From Egicoccus sp. AB-alg6-2 (GTDB lineage: Bacteria > Actinomycetota > Nitriliruptoria > Nitriliruptorales > Nitriliruptoraceae), in the NCBI RefSeq assembly GCF_041821025.1, contig NZ_JBGUAY010000001.1, positions 310,001 through 374,000 on the forward strand: a stretch of DNA of 64,000 nucleotides, read 5' to 3'. The position numbers were made by a program, and so were the translations under genes. This document shows positions 53,442 through 62,749 of the stretch, piece by piece (within the stretch, counting starts at the first letter, position 1; each line of letters begins with the position of its first letter). The notes under the pieces were generated by a model, which ran no database searches, was not told the DNA's origin, and saw only the letters and a program-made list of their open reading frames with translations.

Positions 53442-55212
53442 CGCCGAGCGTCGAGGGTGCGGGACGTCCGAGCAGGTAACCCTGGCCACGGACGCAGCCG
53501 TTGGCGGCGAGGAAGTGGCGCTGGGTCTCGGTCTCGATGCCCTCGGCGACCGTGTCCAGGCCGAGGCTGTTGGCCATCGCGATGATGGCGCACAGCAGCG
53601 CGTCGTGTCGCTCGTCGCCGATGTCGGCCACGAACGAGCGGTCGATCTTGAGGATGTCGAAGGGCAGGTTGCGGAGGCGGTGCAGCGACGAGTACCCGGT
53701 GCCGAAGTCGTCGATCGCGAGCTGGACGCCCAGTTCGCGCAGGCGGCACAGTGCGTCGGCCGCGTCGGTGACGCTGCCGTCCAGCGCGCTCTCGGTCAGC
53801 TCCAGCACCAGCGCCTGTGGCGGCAGTCTCGTCGCCGCCAGGGCGTACCGGATGTCGGACGCCAGACGCGGGTCGGTGAGCTGCAGCGTCGACACGTTGA
53901 CCGAGACGGTCGGCGCCTGATCGCCGTGCCGTTCGCGTAGCGCGGCGGCGTACCGACATGCCTCGTCGATGACCCACCGGCCGATGGCGTGGATCGCGCC
54001 GCTGCGCTCGGCGGCCGTGATGAACTCGGCCGGGGACTGCATCCCCTTCTCCGGGTGCTCCCACCGGATCAGCGCCTCGTACCCGTCCAGGCCGCCATCG
54101 GCCAGCGAATGGATGGGCTGGTAGTGCAGCACGAACTCGCCGGCCTCGAGGGCACGCCACAGCTCCAGCGCCGAGGTGAGCTCGTGGTCGGTGACCTGGG
54201 TCCGGTCGCGTCCCGAGCGCTTCGCCTGGAACAGGGCCCCGTCCGTGCGCGCCCGCAGCTGTGAGGGGGTGTCGCCCGGGCACCACTCGGTGACGCCGGC
54301 CGAACCGGTCACGGGGGCCGGCAGCAACGCCCGCAGCTGATCGACCAGCTCGCCCGCGGCGTCGGGGGTCATCCCGGGCAGCATGAAGGCGAACTCGTCG
54401 CCGCCGAGGCGTGCCATCAGCGCGGTGTCCGGAAGCTGGGCCTGCCAGCGGCCCGCGGTGGTCGCGAGCAGGCGATCGCCCGCCACCGAGCCGTGCTGGT
54501 CGTTGTAGCCCTTGAACCCGTCGAGGTCGACCAGGGCGAGCGCCAGCGGGGTGCGGCTCCGCTCGCAGCGCTCGATCTGCTGCTCGAGCGCCCGTTCGAA
54601 CCCGCGCAGGTTCATCACGCCGGTCAGCGGGTCGCTGTTCGCCAGGCTGCGCTGCCACGCGGTCCAGACGCTGAGAACCGCGGCCGCCGTCGTGACGCCG
54701 CCCACGAGCAGCATCTCGGCGGCCATCGGCTGCCCCAGCGAGCGCAGCGCGACCCCGAAGGCCACCATCGAGAACGCGACGTGGGCCGCGACCGCGCGCG
54801 GCGTGAAGAATGCGCCGGCGTACAACCCGATCCAGACGAACAACGCCCCGTAGGCGATCGGGGCACTGCCACCACCCGCGGCGGCGACGCAGCCCCCGAT
54901 GGCCACGGTGCCGACGACCAGCGGAAGATGACAGGTCCACCGCGTCGGAACCGCCGCCCGGGGCTGCCGGCGTCCGACGGCGATGAGCAGGACACCGACG
55001 GCGATCGCCGAGCTGCCGATGAGCGCGAGGACGCCGACCGCCATGTCACGGCGGGCGGCCAGGGCCAGGACGAGCAGGCCGAGGATCCCGCCCGCGATCC
55101 AGAGCATCCCGAGCGACTCCAGCCGCCACCGCACGTCGGACGGCGCCGATCGGGCCCATGGCAGGGCATGCGGCCGCGCCACGTCCGTCTGGGACCCCGA
55201 ACCCACGTTCAC
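53428..55212 (-). CDS. second membrane GGDEF-EAL protein
   Basis: 594 residues from GTG 55212. About six N-terminal helices (from SLGMLWIAGGILGLLVLALAA to MLLVGGVTTAAAVLSVWTAW) form an integral membrane sensor. GGDEF follows, with SDPLTGVMNLRGFERAL and RLGGDEFAFML, then EAL with GYEALIRWEHPEKGM, ELTESALDG and DDFGTGYSSLHRL. Both active sites look complete. The diguanylate-cyclase part is shorter than usual near its end. It converges on purM and faces the other GGDEF-EAL gene. It probably responds to a membrane or small-molecule cue different from that of the BMP-coupled enzyme. Confidence 0.94.
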   Translation of the reverse strand: MNVGSGSQTDVARPHALPWARSAPSDVRWRLESLGMLWIAGGILGLLVLALAARRDMAVGVLALIGSSAIAVGVLLIAVGRRQPRAAVPTRWTCHLPLVVGTVAIGGCVAAAGGGSAPIAYGALFVWIGLYAGAFFTPRAVAAHVAFSMVAFGVALRSLGQPMAAEMLLVGGVTTAAAVLSVWTAWQRSLANSDPLTGVMNLRGFERALEQQIERCERSRTPLALALVDLDGFKGYNDQHGSVAGDRLLATTAGRWQAQLPDTALMARLGGDEFAFMLPGMTPDAAGELVDQLRALLPAPVTGSAGVTEWCPGDTPSQLRARTDGALFQAKRSGRDRTQVTDHELTSALELWRALEAGEFVLHYQPIHSLADGGLDGYEALIRWEHPEKGMQSPAEFITAAERSGAIHAIGRWVIDEACRYAAALRERHGDQAPTVSVNVSTLQLTDPRLASDIRYALAATRLPPQALVLELTESALDGSVTDAADALCRLRELGVQLAIDDFGTGYSSLHRLRNLPFDILKIDRSFVADIGDERHDALLCAIIAMANSLGLDTVAEGIETETQRHFLAANGCVRGQGYLLGRPAPSTLGVSDR

Positions 55213-55329
55213 GCCACCTCGCTGCTGGACGGCCCTTGCCTCACCAGATGCGGTCGGCCGCGCGCCGGCGCAGCCCATCGCGGGTGCGATGGGCGCGCGG
55301 CGAGTGCTTGGTGCGTGAGCGTGCGCGTG

Positions 55330-56403
55330 CTAGCGGGGGAGCCAGAAACCGCGCAGGCCGCCGACGGCTGCCATCCGCCGCTCGGCGACCGTGATGGCCG
55401 CCCGCTCCGTGGACACGCCTTCGGCCCGCGACTCCGCGATGATCTCGTGCAGCGTGCGCGGGATCGCGTCGGCGCGCTGGTGGGCGCGGGCGGCCGAGTA
55501 GCCACCCGGCTCGAGCTCGTCCGAGACGTTGATCACGCCGCCGGCGTTCACGACGAAGTCCGGGGCGTAGAGGATGTCGCGCGCCTGCAGGCGGTCACCG
55601 TCCTCCTCGGTGGCGAGCTGGTTGTTGGCGCCGCCGCACACCACCCTGGCCTGCAGGTGCGGGATCGTGTCGGCGTCGAGCACGGCGCCGAGGGCGTTGG
55701 GCGAGACGATGTCGGCGTCGACGAGCAGCACGTCCTCGACGTCCACGATCTCGACGCCGGGCAGGGAGGCGACGCGTTCACACGCGGCCGACGACACGTC
55801 GGCGGCCGTGATCTTCGCGCCCTCCTCGACGAGGTGACCGACGAGACGGGCACCGACCTTGCCCAGACCCTGCACCGCGACGTGTCGGCCGCCGAGCGCG
55901 TCGGTGCCGAACACGGCCTGCGCGGCCGCCTTCATGCCGAGGTAGACGCCATACGCGGTCAGCACGCCGGAGTCGCCGGAGCCACCGTGGACCTCGTCGG
56001 CGCCGGTTGCCCAGCGGGTCTCGCGCCGGATGACGGCCATGTCGGCCGGCGTGGTGCCGACGTCGCACGCGGTGACGTAGCGGCCGCCGAGGGACTCGAT
56101 CATGCGTCCGTAGGCGCGCAGGAGCGCCTCGGAACGCAGCTGCGACGGGTCGCCGATGATGACGGCCTTGCCGCCGCCGACGTCCAGGCCGGCACAGGCG
56201 GCCTTGTATGACATCGCCCGCGACAGCCGAAGCACGTCGGTGAGGGCCTCGTCGTCGCTCGCGTACGGATAGAAACGGGTGCCGCCGAGCGCCGGTCCGA
56301 GCCTGGTCGAGTGCAGCGCGATGATGCACCGCAGACCGGACTCGTCGTCGCTGCCGAACACCACTTGCTCGTGGCCCTTGAAGCGGGCGAAGGTTCCCTC
56401 CAC
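55330..56403 (-). CDS. branched-chain amino-acid (Leu/Val/Phe) dehydrogenase
   Basis: 357 residues of the Glu/Leu/Phe/Val dehydrogenase family. The catalytic lysines are in GGTRFYPYASDDEALTDVLRLSRAMSYKAACAGLDVGGGKA-type sequence (residues ~42-80, in outline). The NAD motif is VAVQGLGKVGARLV near 177. It deaminates branched-chain amino acids reversibly to keto acids. GTG 56403 lies six bases after AAGGAG; GTG 56406 is too close to it. The order dehydrogenase (minus), hypothetical (plus), bldC (plus) resembles Streptomyces, where this gene is the valine dehydrogenase vdh, although substrate preference here is unknown. Confidence 0.93.
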   Translation of the reverse strand: MEGTFARFKGHEQVVFGSDDESGLRCIIALHSTRLGPALGGTRFYPYASDDEALTDVLRLSRAMSYKAACAGLDVGGGKAVIIGDPSQLRSEALLRAYGRMIESLGGRYVTACDVGTTPADMAVIRRETRWATGADEVHGGSGDSGVLTAYGVYLGMKAAAQAVFGTDALGGRHVAVQGLGKVGARLVGHLVEEGAKITAADVSSAACERVASLPGVEIVDVEDVLLVDADIVSPNALGAVLDADTIPHLQARVVCGGANNQLATEEDGDRLQARDILYAPDFVVNAGGVINVSDELEPGGYSAARAHQRADAIPRTLHEIIAESRAEGVSTERAAITVAERRMAAVGGLRGFWLPR

Positions 56404-56569
56404 CACGTGCTCCTTGCTGTCGTGTCGGCCGTCGTCGCCGGCGGGACGTTCGGTCCCGGACCGGTCGGCGTCGACCTGCTCCCGATGGTCGTGGACGCCT
56501 CGCGGGTCGCGCGTGGAGGTCCGGTTCCAGCCTAACGCCGGGTGCCGTCGCCGCGTGGAGGTGGTCGGC

Positions 56570-56575
56570 TACGTT
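56570..56575 (+). promoter_or_regulatory. predicted -10 element, leaderless hypothetical gene
   Basis: TACGTT exactly 6 bases before ATG 56582, with no ribosome-binding site. Confidence 0.5.
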
Positions 56576-56581
56576 CGGCGC

Positions 56582-57406
56582 ATGGTCCCGGTCGCACAAC
56601 TGCGGGTGTTCACCCCGCTCGAGGCGTTCCCGCCCCGCGAGCGCGAACGCTGGGCCGCCTATGTCGAGGCCGGACGAGGCCTCAATCGGCACGAGCTGGC
56701 CGACGCGGAGGCCGGCGCGACCGCGGCACGGTTGCTGAAGGGACGCGCCGGGCCCGGACGCGACGGACCCCTCGGCGAGGACGCCGCGCTGGTTCGCCGC
56801 GCCGGTGACCGGACGTTGCTCTGCCCGCTCCAGCTCGACCTTCGGGCCGCGATGGCGATGGCCTCGTTCCGGCGCACGGTCCCGGTCGGCCTGATCGACG
56901 CGTTCGTACCCGACCAGCGGGCGCTCGCCCGGCTCGAGGACCTGTCGACCTCCGGTCGGGTGCCCCACATCCTCGACGAGCCGTGGGCCGTTCCCCTGCA
57001 CTGGTTCGTGTGCTTCGCGCCCGAGGAGCGCCGGTATGTCGACCCACCGGAAGGTGCCGGCCCGCGGCTGGGGTACCTGACCACCTGCGACCAGGCCGCC
57101 GATCGCCTCGAACGCGCCATCGAGCTGGTCGAGGCCACCGTCGAGGACGGCGAGGACGTCCTCGCGGCGCTGGCCGGCGTGGCGGCCTGGCTCGACGCGT
57201 TCGATCCCGCGTCGCTGTTGGAGCTCGACTACGGCGCCGTCGCCCGACTGCTTTCTCGCGAGGAGTTGCAGGCCGACAGGACATGCGCCGAGCTGTGGCA
57301 GGCCCTCGACGCCCTCGGCGCCGGTGACCTGCTCGGTGCGGCGGCCTACTACGGCGTCGCGCGCTCGCGATGGACGCACCGGCGCGCCAAACAGCACGCG
57401 AGCTGA
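56582..57406 (+). CDS. conserved hypothetical protein next to bldC
   Basis: 274 residues, no signal peptide or membrane helix. It begins VPVAQLRVFTPLEAFPPRERERWAAYVEAG. Further conserved-looking blocks are DRTLLCPLQLDLRAAMAMASF near 80, VPHILDEPWAVPLHWFVCFAPEERRYV near 132, RLGYLTTCDQAADRLE and TCAELWQALDALGAGD. Homologues occupy the same place between the dehydrogenase and bldC in Streptomyces, as far as I recall. No biochemical role is known. It may be involved in the developmental or stress programme governed by BldC. Confidence 0.75.
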   Translation: MVPVAQLRVFTPLEAFPPRERERWAAYVEAGRGLNRHELADAEAGATAARLLKGRAGPGRDGPLGEDAALVRRAGDRTLLCPLQLDLRAAMAMASFRRTVPVGLIDAFVPDQRALARLEDLSTSGRVPHILDEPWAVPLHWFVCFAPEERRYVDPPEGAGPRLGYLTTCDQAADRLERAIELVEATVEDGEDVLAALAGVAAWLDAFDPASLLELDYGAVARLLSREELQADRTCAELWQALDALGAGDLLGAAAYYGVARSRWTHRRAKQHAS

Positions 57407-57448
57407 CCGGATACCACGGCCCGTGGCGCATGCGCCGGCGTGGCCTAC

Positions 57449-57454
57449 TAGCGT
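57449..57454 (+). promoter_or_regulatory. predicted -10 element of bldC
   Basis: TAGCGT, about 45 bases before GTG 57499, giving a short leader that contains the GGGGAAGGA ribosome site. Confidence 0.4.
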
Positions 57455-57498
57455 TTCGCGCGACTGACGGATCCGACGGGGTGGGGAAGGACGGCAAG

Positions 57499-57702
57499 GT
57501 GGAGCTCGAGGGCGCCGTGCAACAGGACGCCTGGTTGACACCAGGGGAGGTGGCGCGGCTGTTCGGGGTCGATCCGAAGACCGTCACCCGTTGGGCCTCG
57601 GCGGGCAAGCTGTCGCCGCAGCGGACGCTGGGTGGGCACCGTCGGTACAAGGCCGACGAGGTGCGCTCGTTGCTGCAGGAGCTCGGGCCCCAGCCGGCGT
57701 AG
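57499..57702 (+). CDS. bldC: BldC-like MerR-type DNA-binding protein
   Basis: 67 residues from GTG 57499, with GGGGAAGGA seven bases upstream. LTPGEVARLFGVDPKTVTRWASAGKLSPQRTLGGHRRYKADEVRSLL covers nearly the whole protein (residues ~13-60); it is a lone winged helix-turn-helix without an effector domain. VDPKTVTRWA and RTLGGHRRY are nearly identical to Streptomyces BldC, a developmental regulator that binds DNA cooperatively as head-to-tail oligomers. Outside sporulating actinobacteria its role is not established. GTG 57481 is a possible earlier start. Confidence 0.92.
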   Translation: MELEGAVQQDAWLTPGEVARLFGVDPKTVTRWASAGKLSPQRTLGGHRRYKADEVRSLLQELGPQPA

Positions 57703-57709
57703 CCGGCGG

Positions 57710-58705
57710 TCAGTCCGCCGCGTTCAGCGCGGCGGCCAGGACGGCGGGCGCGACGTTGCCGCCCGAGAGCAGCACACCGACGCGGGCGCCACGCAGGTCG
57801 GGGAGACCACCGGCGAGCAACGCCCCGAGTGCGCTCGCGCCCGAGGGCTCGACGACCTGCTTGAGGCGAGTCGCCAGCAGGCGGACGGCGGCGAGCGCGT
57901 CGGCGTCCTCGACCCCTTCGACGCGATCGACGTGGGCCTGGAACAGCGCCAGGTTGCGCGTGCCGATCTCGGGGGTCTGTTGGCCGTCGAGCAGCGTGCG
58001 GGGCACCGCGACCTGCACCACCTCGCCCCGGGCCAGGGCGTCGCGCGCGGCGCGGCGTCCCGCCGGCTCGACGCCCACGATCGTGGCCGACGGGCGTCGG
58101 GTGCGGACCGCCACGGCGGTGCCCGCCAGCAGTCCGCCGCCGCCGACGGGCGCGATCACCGCGTCGAGGTCGGGGACCTCGTCGAGCAGTTCGAGCGCCG
58201 CGGTCGCCTGTCCCGCGATGACGTCGGGGTGGTCGTAGGGCGGGATCACGGTCGCGCCGCGTTCGTCGGCGATCGACTGACCGATGGCGCGGCGGTCCTC
58301 GGTGTAGCGGTCGTAGGTCACGACCTCGGCCCCATAGCCGCGGGTGGCGGCCATCTTCACGGGCGGCGCGTCCAGCGGCATCACGATCGTGGCGTGGACG
58401 CCCAGCAGCCGGGCGGCGAGGGCGACGGCCTGCGCGTGGTTGCCCGACGAGAAGGCCACCACGCCGCGCGAACGGACCTGCGGATCCAGCGCCGCGAGCG
58501 CGTTGTAGGCGCCGCGGAACTTGAACGCGCCGACCCGTTGGAGGTGCTCCGACTTCAGGAAGACCTGGGCCTGACAGGCGGCGTCGAGGGTCGACGACCG
58601 CAGGACCGGCGTGCGGTGGGCCACACCGGCCAACCGTCCGGCGGCGCGTTCGACGTCGTCGAAGTCGACCGGCAGACGGTCGGCTCCCGTCGCGGACGTC
58701 GTCAC
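57710..58705 (-). CDS. threonine/serine dehydratase (PLP fold type II)
   Basis: 331 residues from GTG 58705, which overlaps the upstream stop (GTGA). The PLP-lysine motif KFRGAYNAL near residue 60, substrate loop FSSGNHAQAVA near 85, IAPVGGGGLLAG near 180 and terminal LLSGGNVAP are diagnostic. It deaminates threonine or serine to 2-keto acids through an enamine that RidA proteins clear. The short form without a C-terminal ACT domain indicates the catabolic or serine/threonine dehydratase-racemase type rather than feedback-regulated IlvA. Its partner gene upstream is unknown. Confidence 0.92.
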   Translation of the reverse strand: MTTSATGADRLPVDFDDVERAAGRLAGVAHRTPVLRSSTLDAACQAQVFLKSEHLQRVGAFKFRGAYNALAALDPQVRSRGVVAFSSGNHAQAVALAARLLGVHATIVMPLDAPPVKMAATRGYGAEVVTYDRYTEDRRAIGQSIADERGATVIPPYDHPDVIAGQATAALELLDEVPDLDAVIAPVGGGGLLAGTAVAVRTRRPSATIVGVEPAGRRAARDALARGEVVQVAVPRTLLDGQQTPEIGTRNLALFQAHVDRVEGVEDADALAAVRLLATRLKQVVEPSGASALGALLAGGLPDLRGARVGVLLSGGNVAPAVLAAALNAAD

Positions 58706-59169
58706 GACAGGAACATGAGCTCGTCGCGGATCTGGTCGGCGACGACCCGGCTCGTGGCCGACTGCACCGTGCGCAGGCGGTGGCGACGTTCGTGCCCCTC
58801 GCCGGCGCGGACCCAGTCGAATGCCTCGGCCTTGAGTTGGCGGTCGGCGAACGCGACGAGGTCGGGCCGGTCGACGTAGCGTGCGAGGTCGCGCAGGTCG
58901 CCGAGCGTCCGCAGCCGCTCCTCGGGATCCTCGTCGGTGGCGTAGGCCTCGATGAGCAGGGCCGGCGCGTCGGGATCCTCCTCGAGGCACATGGTGGCCG
59001 CATGCATGGCGAGGTTGAGCTGGCGTTCGTGGTGGGCGGCCCGGACCAACGTCGCGAGGCGGCCGGCCCGTTCGGGTCCGGCCACGTCCTTCTCGATCGC
59101 GGCCATCTCCTTCGCGAGATCACGGGCCCGCTGGTCGGGAGCGACCGGCTTGAACTGCGCGTTGACCAT
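58702..59169 (-). CDS. hypothetical protein, 155 aa, coupled to threonine dehydratase
   Basis: From ATG 59169 with GAAGG seven bases upstream and a TAGGCT -10 at 59221-59216. It is all-helical in appearance and reads VNAQFKPVAPDQRARDLAKE. Later blocks are GRLATLVRAAHHERQLNLAMHAATMCLEEDP, DPEERLRTLGDLRDLARYVD and TSRVVADQIRDEL. It may contain TPR-like helical hairpins. No family was recognised. The stop overlaps the dehydratase start, so the two are probably translated together. Confidence 0.72.
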   Translation of the reverse strand: MVNAQFKPVAPDQRARDLAKEMAAIEKDVAGPERAGRLATLVRAAHHERQLNLAMHAATMCLEEDPDAPALLIEAYATDEDPEERLRTLGDLRDLARYVDRPDLVAFADRQLKAEAFDWVRAGEGHERRHRLRTVQSATSRVVADQIRDELMFLS

Positions 59170-59215
59170 CGTGTCGCCTTCCCGGCGTGCTTCCGCCGTG
59201 TAGCGCTGACGCGGG

Positions 59216-59221
59216 AGCCTA
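59216..59221 (-). promoter_or_regulatory. predicted -10 element for the hypothetical-dehydratase pair
   Basis: TAGGCT on the minus strand, 46 bases before ATG 59169, fits TANNNT. Confidence 0.35.
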
Positions 59222-59279
59222 CTCCCACCGGCCGTCGGCTCAGCCGTGGAGGGCGCGGACCGCGGGCGGAGGGGCGACG

Positions 59280-59648
59280 TCAGTCCGTCGGGTCGCACAT
59301 GGCCCGGGTGTCGTCGCGCAACCGCTCGGCGGCGGCCACGACCGCGGGGTCCTGCAGGGCGCTGTGGTCGCCGTCGCGGACGGCCTGCGCCGCATCGGCC
59401 ACCTTGCGCGCGTCGCCCCGCAGTTCCTCGGGCGCCTGTGCCAACGCCTCCTGGGCGGCGTCGGCCGCCGTCGTGAAGTTGTCGCTCTCGAGGGCGCTGG
59501 CGGCGCGCGCGACGCTGAGGCAGAACCGGGCGCGATCGGTGAGATCCTGCGCGCCCGTACGCACGTCGTCGACGCGTTCCTGCAGGTTGGCGCAGGCCCC
59601 GCTCAACGCGAGCAGGGCCACGATCGTCACGAACGTTCGTCGGAGCAC
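59280..59648 (-). CDS. small lipoprotein, unknown function
   Basis: 122 residues from GTG 59648. The signal peptide [18 protein letters not shown] has a good lipobox (LSGAC, lipid cysteine 19). The mature part is helical: [33 protein letters not shown], then [28 protein letters not shown]. Two cysteines (near residues 43 and 118) could form a disulfide. No family was recognised. A TAGAGT -10 only 6 bases before the start points to leaderless expression. Confidence 0.75.
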   Translation of the reverse strand: MLRRTFVTIVALLALSGACANLQERVDDVRTGAQDLTDRARFCLSVARAASALESDNFTTAADAAQEALAQAPEELRGDARKVADAAQAVRDGDHSALQDPAVVAAAERLRDDTRAMCDPTD

Positions 59649-59654
59649 CTGCCG

Positions 59655-59660
59655 ACTCTA
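59655..59660 (-). promoter_or_regulatory. predicted -10 element of the small lipoprotein gene
   Basis: TAGAGT on the minus strand, 6 bases before GTG 59648, without a ribosome site; leaderless arrangement. Confidence 0.45.
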
Positions 59661-59938
59661 TCGAGTTCAGCAGGACCGAGACGTGCGAACCCTACCCGCC
59701 GGGAGGTGATCCCTTCGCGTCGCCAACCGTGTCGGGCCCGCACCTGGACAGGCGTCCACAAGGCTGGTCACCGCGGCCCGGCCGGGCCGGTGGGGGCAGG
59801 AGGTGGTGGGAGCCATTACCGTGTCGACGTCAGCGTCGGGTTCCCCGCCGGCACCCGGTTCCTCGTCGCAGCACGATCTCGCGACCCGGCGGACGAATCC
59901 CAGCGCGCGCCCGACCCTCTTTCGCGGGAGCACACGTC
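59661..59938 (+). promoter_or_regulatory. upstream region of aceE
   Basis: About 280 bases that should contain the aceE promoter. Visible are the self-complementary GGCCCGGCCGGGCC within 59776-59800 and a GGGAG ribosome site 8 bases before GTG 59939. No clear -10 or operator was identified. Confidence 0.35.
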
Positions 59939-62713
59939 GTGTCCGAGATGCGCGAGCAGCAGCAGTTCGCCTCCAGCCCGATCATCACCGACGGCCTGCC
60001 GGCCCAGTACCCCGACATCGACGAGACCGAGACCACCGAGTGGCTCGAGTCCTTCGACGCGGTCGTCGAGGCCCACGGCAAGGCGCGCGGCCGCTTCCTG
60101 TTGCTGAAGGTGCTGGAGCGGGCACGGCAACGCAACATCGGCATCCCGTCGTTGACGACGACCGACTACCTCAACACCATCCCGCCGGAGCGCGAGCCGC
60201 GGTTCCCCGGCGACGAGGCGATCGAGCGCCGCATCCGCCACCACATCCGGTGGAACGCCGCGGTGATGGTCCACCGCACCAACGTCGAACGCGGCACCGG
60301 GGGCCACATCGGCTCCTACGCGTCCGCGGCGTCGCTGTACGAGGTCGGGTTCAACCACTTCTTCCGCGGCAAGGACCACCCCGGCGGCGGTGACCAGGTG
60401 TTCTTCCAGGGCCACGCCTCGCCCGGCATCTACGCCCGTGCCTACCTCGAGGGGCGCATCGACGAGGCGCGCCTCGACCGGTTCCGCCAGGAGGTCGAGC
60501 CCGGGGGACTCTCGAGCTACCCCCATCCGCGCCTGATGCCCGACTTCTGGGAGTTCCCCACGGTGTCGATGGGCCTCGGCCCGCTCAACGCGATCTACCA
60601 GGCCCGGTTCAACCGCTACCTCGAACACCGCGGGTTCAAGGACACCTCGGACCAGCGGGTGTGGTTCTTCGGCGGCGACGGCGAGACGGCCGAGCCCGAG
60701 ACGCTCGGCGCGCTGGCCGTGGCCAGCCGAGAGGCGCTCGACAATCTCACCTTCGTCATCAACTGCAACCTGCAGCAACTCGACGGGCCGGTCCGCGGCA
60801 ACGGCAAGATCATCCAGGAGCTCGAGGGCGTCTTCCGCGGTGCGGGCTGGAACGTCATCAAGGTCGTCTGGGGCCGCGACTGGGACGACCTGCTCGCCCG
60901 CGACGTCGACGGCGTGCTCGTCAACCGCATGAACGAGGTTCCCGACGGGCAGTTCCAGACCTACACCGCCAAGCCCGGCGACTACATCCGCGACGACTTC
61001 TTCGGCACCGACCCGCGGCTGCGCAAGCTGGTCGAGCACCTCGACGACGACCAGCTGACCAAGCTCTCCCGCGGCGGCCACGACTACCGCAAGGTGTTCG
61101 CCGCCTTCAAGGCCGCGACCGAGACCTCCGGCGCGCCCACCGTCATCCTGGCGCAGACCATCAAGGGCTGGACGCTCGGGCCCGACTTCGAGGCCCGCAA
61201 CGCGGTCCACCAGATGAAGAAGCTGTCGTCCGAGGCGCTCAAGTCGTTCCGCGACCGGCTCGGGCTCGACGTCTCCGACGACGAACTCGAAGGCGACCTG
61301 CCCCCCTACTCGCACCCGGGCGAGGACTCCGAGGAGATCACCTACCTCAAGGAACGGCGCGCCAAGCTCGGCGGCTTCGTGCCGCAGCGGCGCGTCCAGT
61401 TCCAGGTGCCCCAACTGCCCGGCCGTGACGCCTACCAGGCGCTCAAGGAGGGCTCGGGCAAGCAGGAGGTCGCCACGACGATGGCCCTCGTGCGCGTCTT
61501 CAAGGACCTCCTGCGCGACAAGAACATCGGCAAGCGCATCGTGCCGATCATTCCCGACGAGGCCCGCACGTTCGGCATGGACTCGTGGTTCCCGACCGCC
61601 AAGATCTACGACCGGCTCGGCCAGACCTACGAGCCCGTCGACCGGGACCTGCTGCTGACCTACAAGCAGGCCAAGGACGGCCAGATCATCCACGAGGGCA
61701 TCACCGAGGCCGGCTCGGTGGGCACCTTCCACGCCGCGGGTACGAGCTACGCCACCCACGGCGAACCGATGATCCCGCTCTACATCTTCTACTCGATGTT
61801 CGGGTTCCAGCGCACCGCGGACTCGATCTGGTCCGCCAGCGACCAGCGGGCGCGCGGCTTCCTGATCGGCGCCACGGCGGGTGGCACCACGCTCAACGGC
61901 GAGGGGCTGCAGCACCAGGACCGGCACTCGCTGCTGATGGCGCAGTCCAACCCGGCGATCGAGGCCTACGATCCGTCGTTCGCCTACGAGCTCGCGGTGC
62001 TGGTCGAAGACGGCCTGCGGCGGATGTACGGCGACCAGCAGGTCGGCGGCGACGGGACCCCCGGCGAGGACGTCGTCTACTACCTGACCGTCTACAACGA
62101 GCCGGTCGTGCAGCCCGCGATGCCCGAACACGTCGACGAGCAGCAGGTCATCGACGGGCTCTACCGCTTCAAGGAGGGCGAGAAGGGCGAGCACACCGCC
62201 CATGTGCTCGCGTCCGGGACGATCACCAACGAGGCGTTGAAGGCGCAGCAGATGCTGGCCGACGACTGGGACGTGCGCGCCGACGTGTGGTCCGCGCCGG
62301 GCTGGAACCGGCTGCTGCGCGACGGGGTTGCCGTCGAGTCCTGGAACCGCACCAACCCCGAGTCCGAACCCCGGGTGCCGCTGGTCACGCGCATCCTCGA
62401 GGACACCGAGGGGCCCTACGTCGCGGTCTCCGACTGGATGCGTGCCACCCCGTTCCAGATCGCGGACTGGATCCCGGGACCGTTCGCGGTGCTCGGCACC
62501 GATGGCTTCGGGCGGTCCGACACCCGCGAGGCGCTGCGCAAGTTCCACCGCATCGACGCGCCCTCGATCGCCTACTGCGTGCTCGCCGAGCTGGTGAAGC
62601 TCGGCAAGCTCGATACGGCCGTGCTGACCAAGGCGATCGAGAAGTACGACCTGTCCTTCGAGCGGGTCCCGTTCTTCGGACAGCCCGGCGACAGCGAGGA
62701 CATCACCCACTGA
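59939..62713 (+). CDS. aceE: pyruvate dehydrogenase E1 component, homodimeric type
   Basis: 924 residues. It decarboxylates pyruvate with thiamine diphosphate and passes the acetyl group to lipoyl-E2. [18 protein letters not shown] near 92, [24 protein letters not shown] near 113 and the ThDP motif [13 protein letters not shown]...[11 protein letters not shown] near 244-280 are visible. [22 protein letters not shown] near 583 and [15 protein letters not shown] complete the signature. This is the single-chain AceE used by actinobacteria and proteobacteria, not the alpha2beta2 form. GTG 59939 is used; ATG 59948 is possible. E2 and E3 genes are not adjacent. Confidence 0.97.
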   Translation: MSEMREQQQFASSPIITDGLPAQYPDIDETETTEWLESFDAVVEAHGKARGRFLLLKVLERARQRNIGIPSLTTTDYLNTIPPEREPRFPGDEAIERRIRHHIRWNAAVMVHRTNVERGTGGHIGSYASAASLYEVGFNHFFRGKDHPGGGDQVFFQGHASPGIYARAYLEGRIDEARLDRFRQEVEPGGLSSYPHPRLMPDFWEFPTVSMGLGPLNAIYQARFNRYLEHRGFKDTSDQRVWFFGGDGETAEPETLGALAVASREALDNLTFVINCNLQQLDGPVRGNGKIIQELEGVFRGAGWNVIKVVWGRDWDDLLARDVDGVLVNRMNEVPDGQFQTYTAKPGDYIRDDFFGTDPRLRKLVEHLDDDQLTKLSRGGHDYRKVFAAFKAATETSGAPTVILAQTIKGWTLGPDFEARNAVHQMKKLSSEALKSFRDRLGLDVSDDELEGDLPPYSHPGEDSEEITYLKERRAKLGGFVPQRRVQFQVPQLPGRDAYQALKEGSGKQEVATTMALVRVFKDLLRDKNIGKRIVPIIPDEARTFGMDSWFPTAKIYDRLGQTYEPVDRDLLLTYKQAKDGQIIHEGITEAGSVGTFHAAGTSYATHGEPMIPLYIFYSMFGFQRTADSIWSASDQRARGFLIGATAGGTTLNGEGLQHQDRHSLLMAQSNPAIEAYDPSFAYELAVLVEDGLRRMYGDQQVGGDGTPGEDVVYYLTVYNEPVVQPAMPEHVDEQQVIDGLYRFKEGEKGEHTAHVLASGTITNEALKAQQMLADDWDVRADVWSAPGWNRLLRDGVAVESWNRTNPESEPRVPLVTRILEDTEGPYVAVSDWMRATPFQIADWIPGPFAVLGTDGFGRSDTREALRKFHRIDAPSIAYCVLAELVKLGKLDTAVLTKAIEKYDLSFERVPFFGQPGDSEDITH

Positions 62714-62749
62714 GCAAGCGTTGTGACCACCGACGACCAGGAGTGATCC

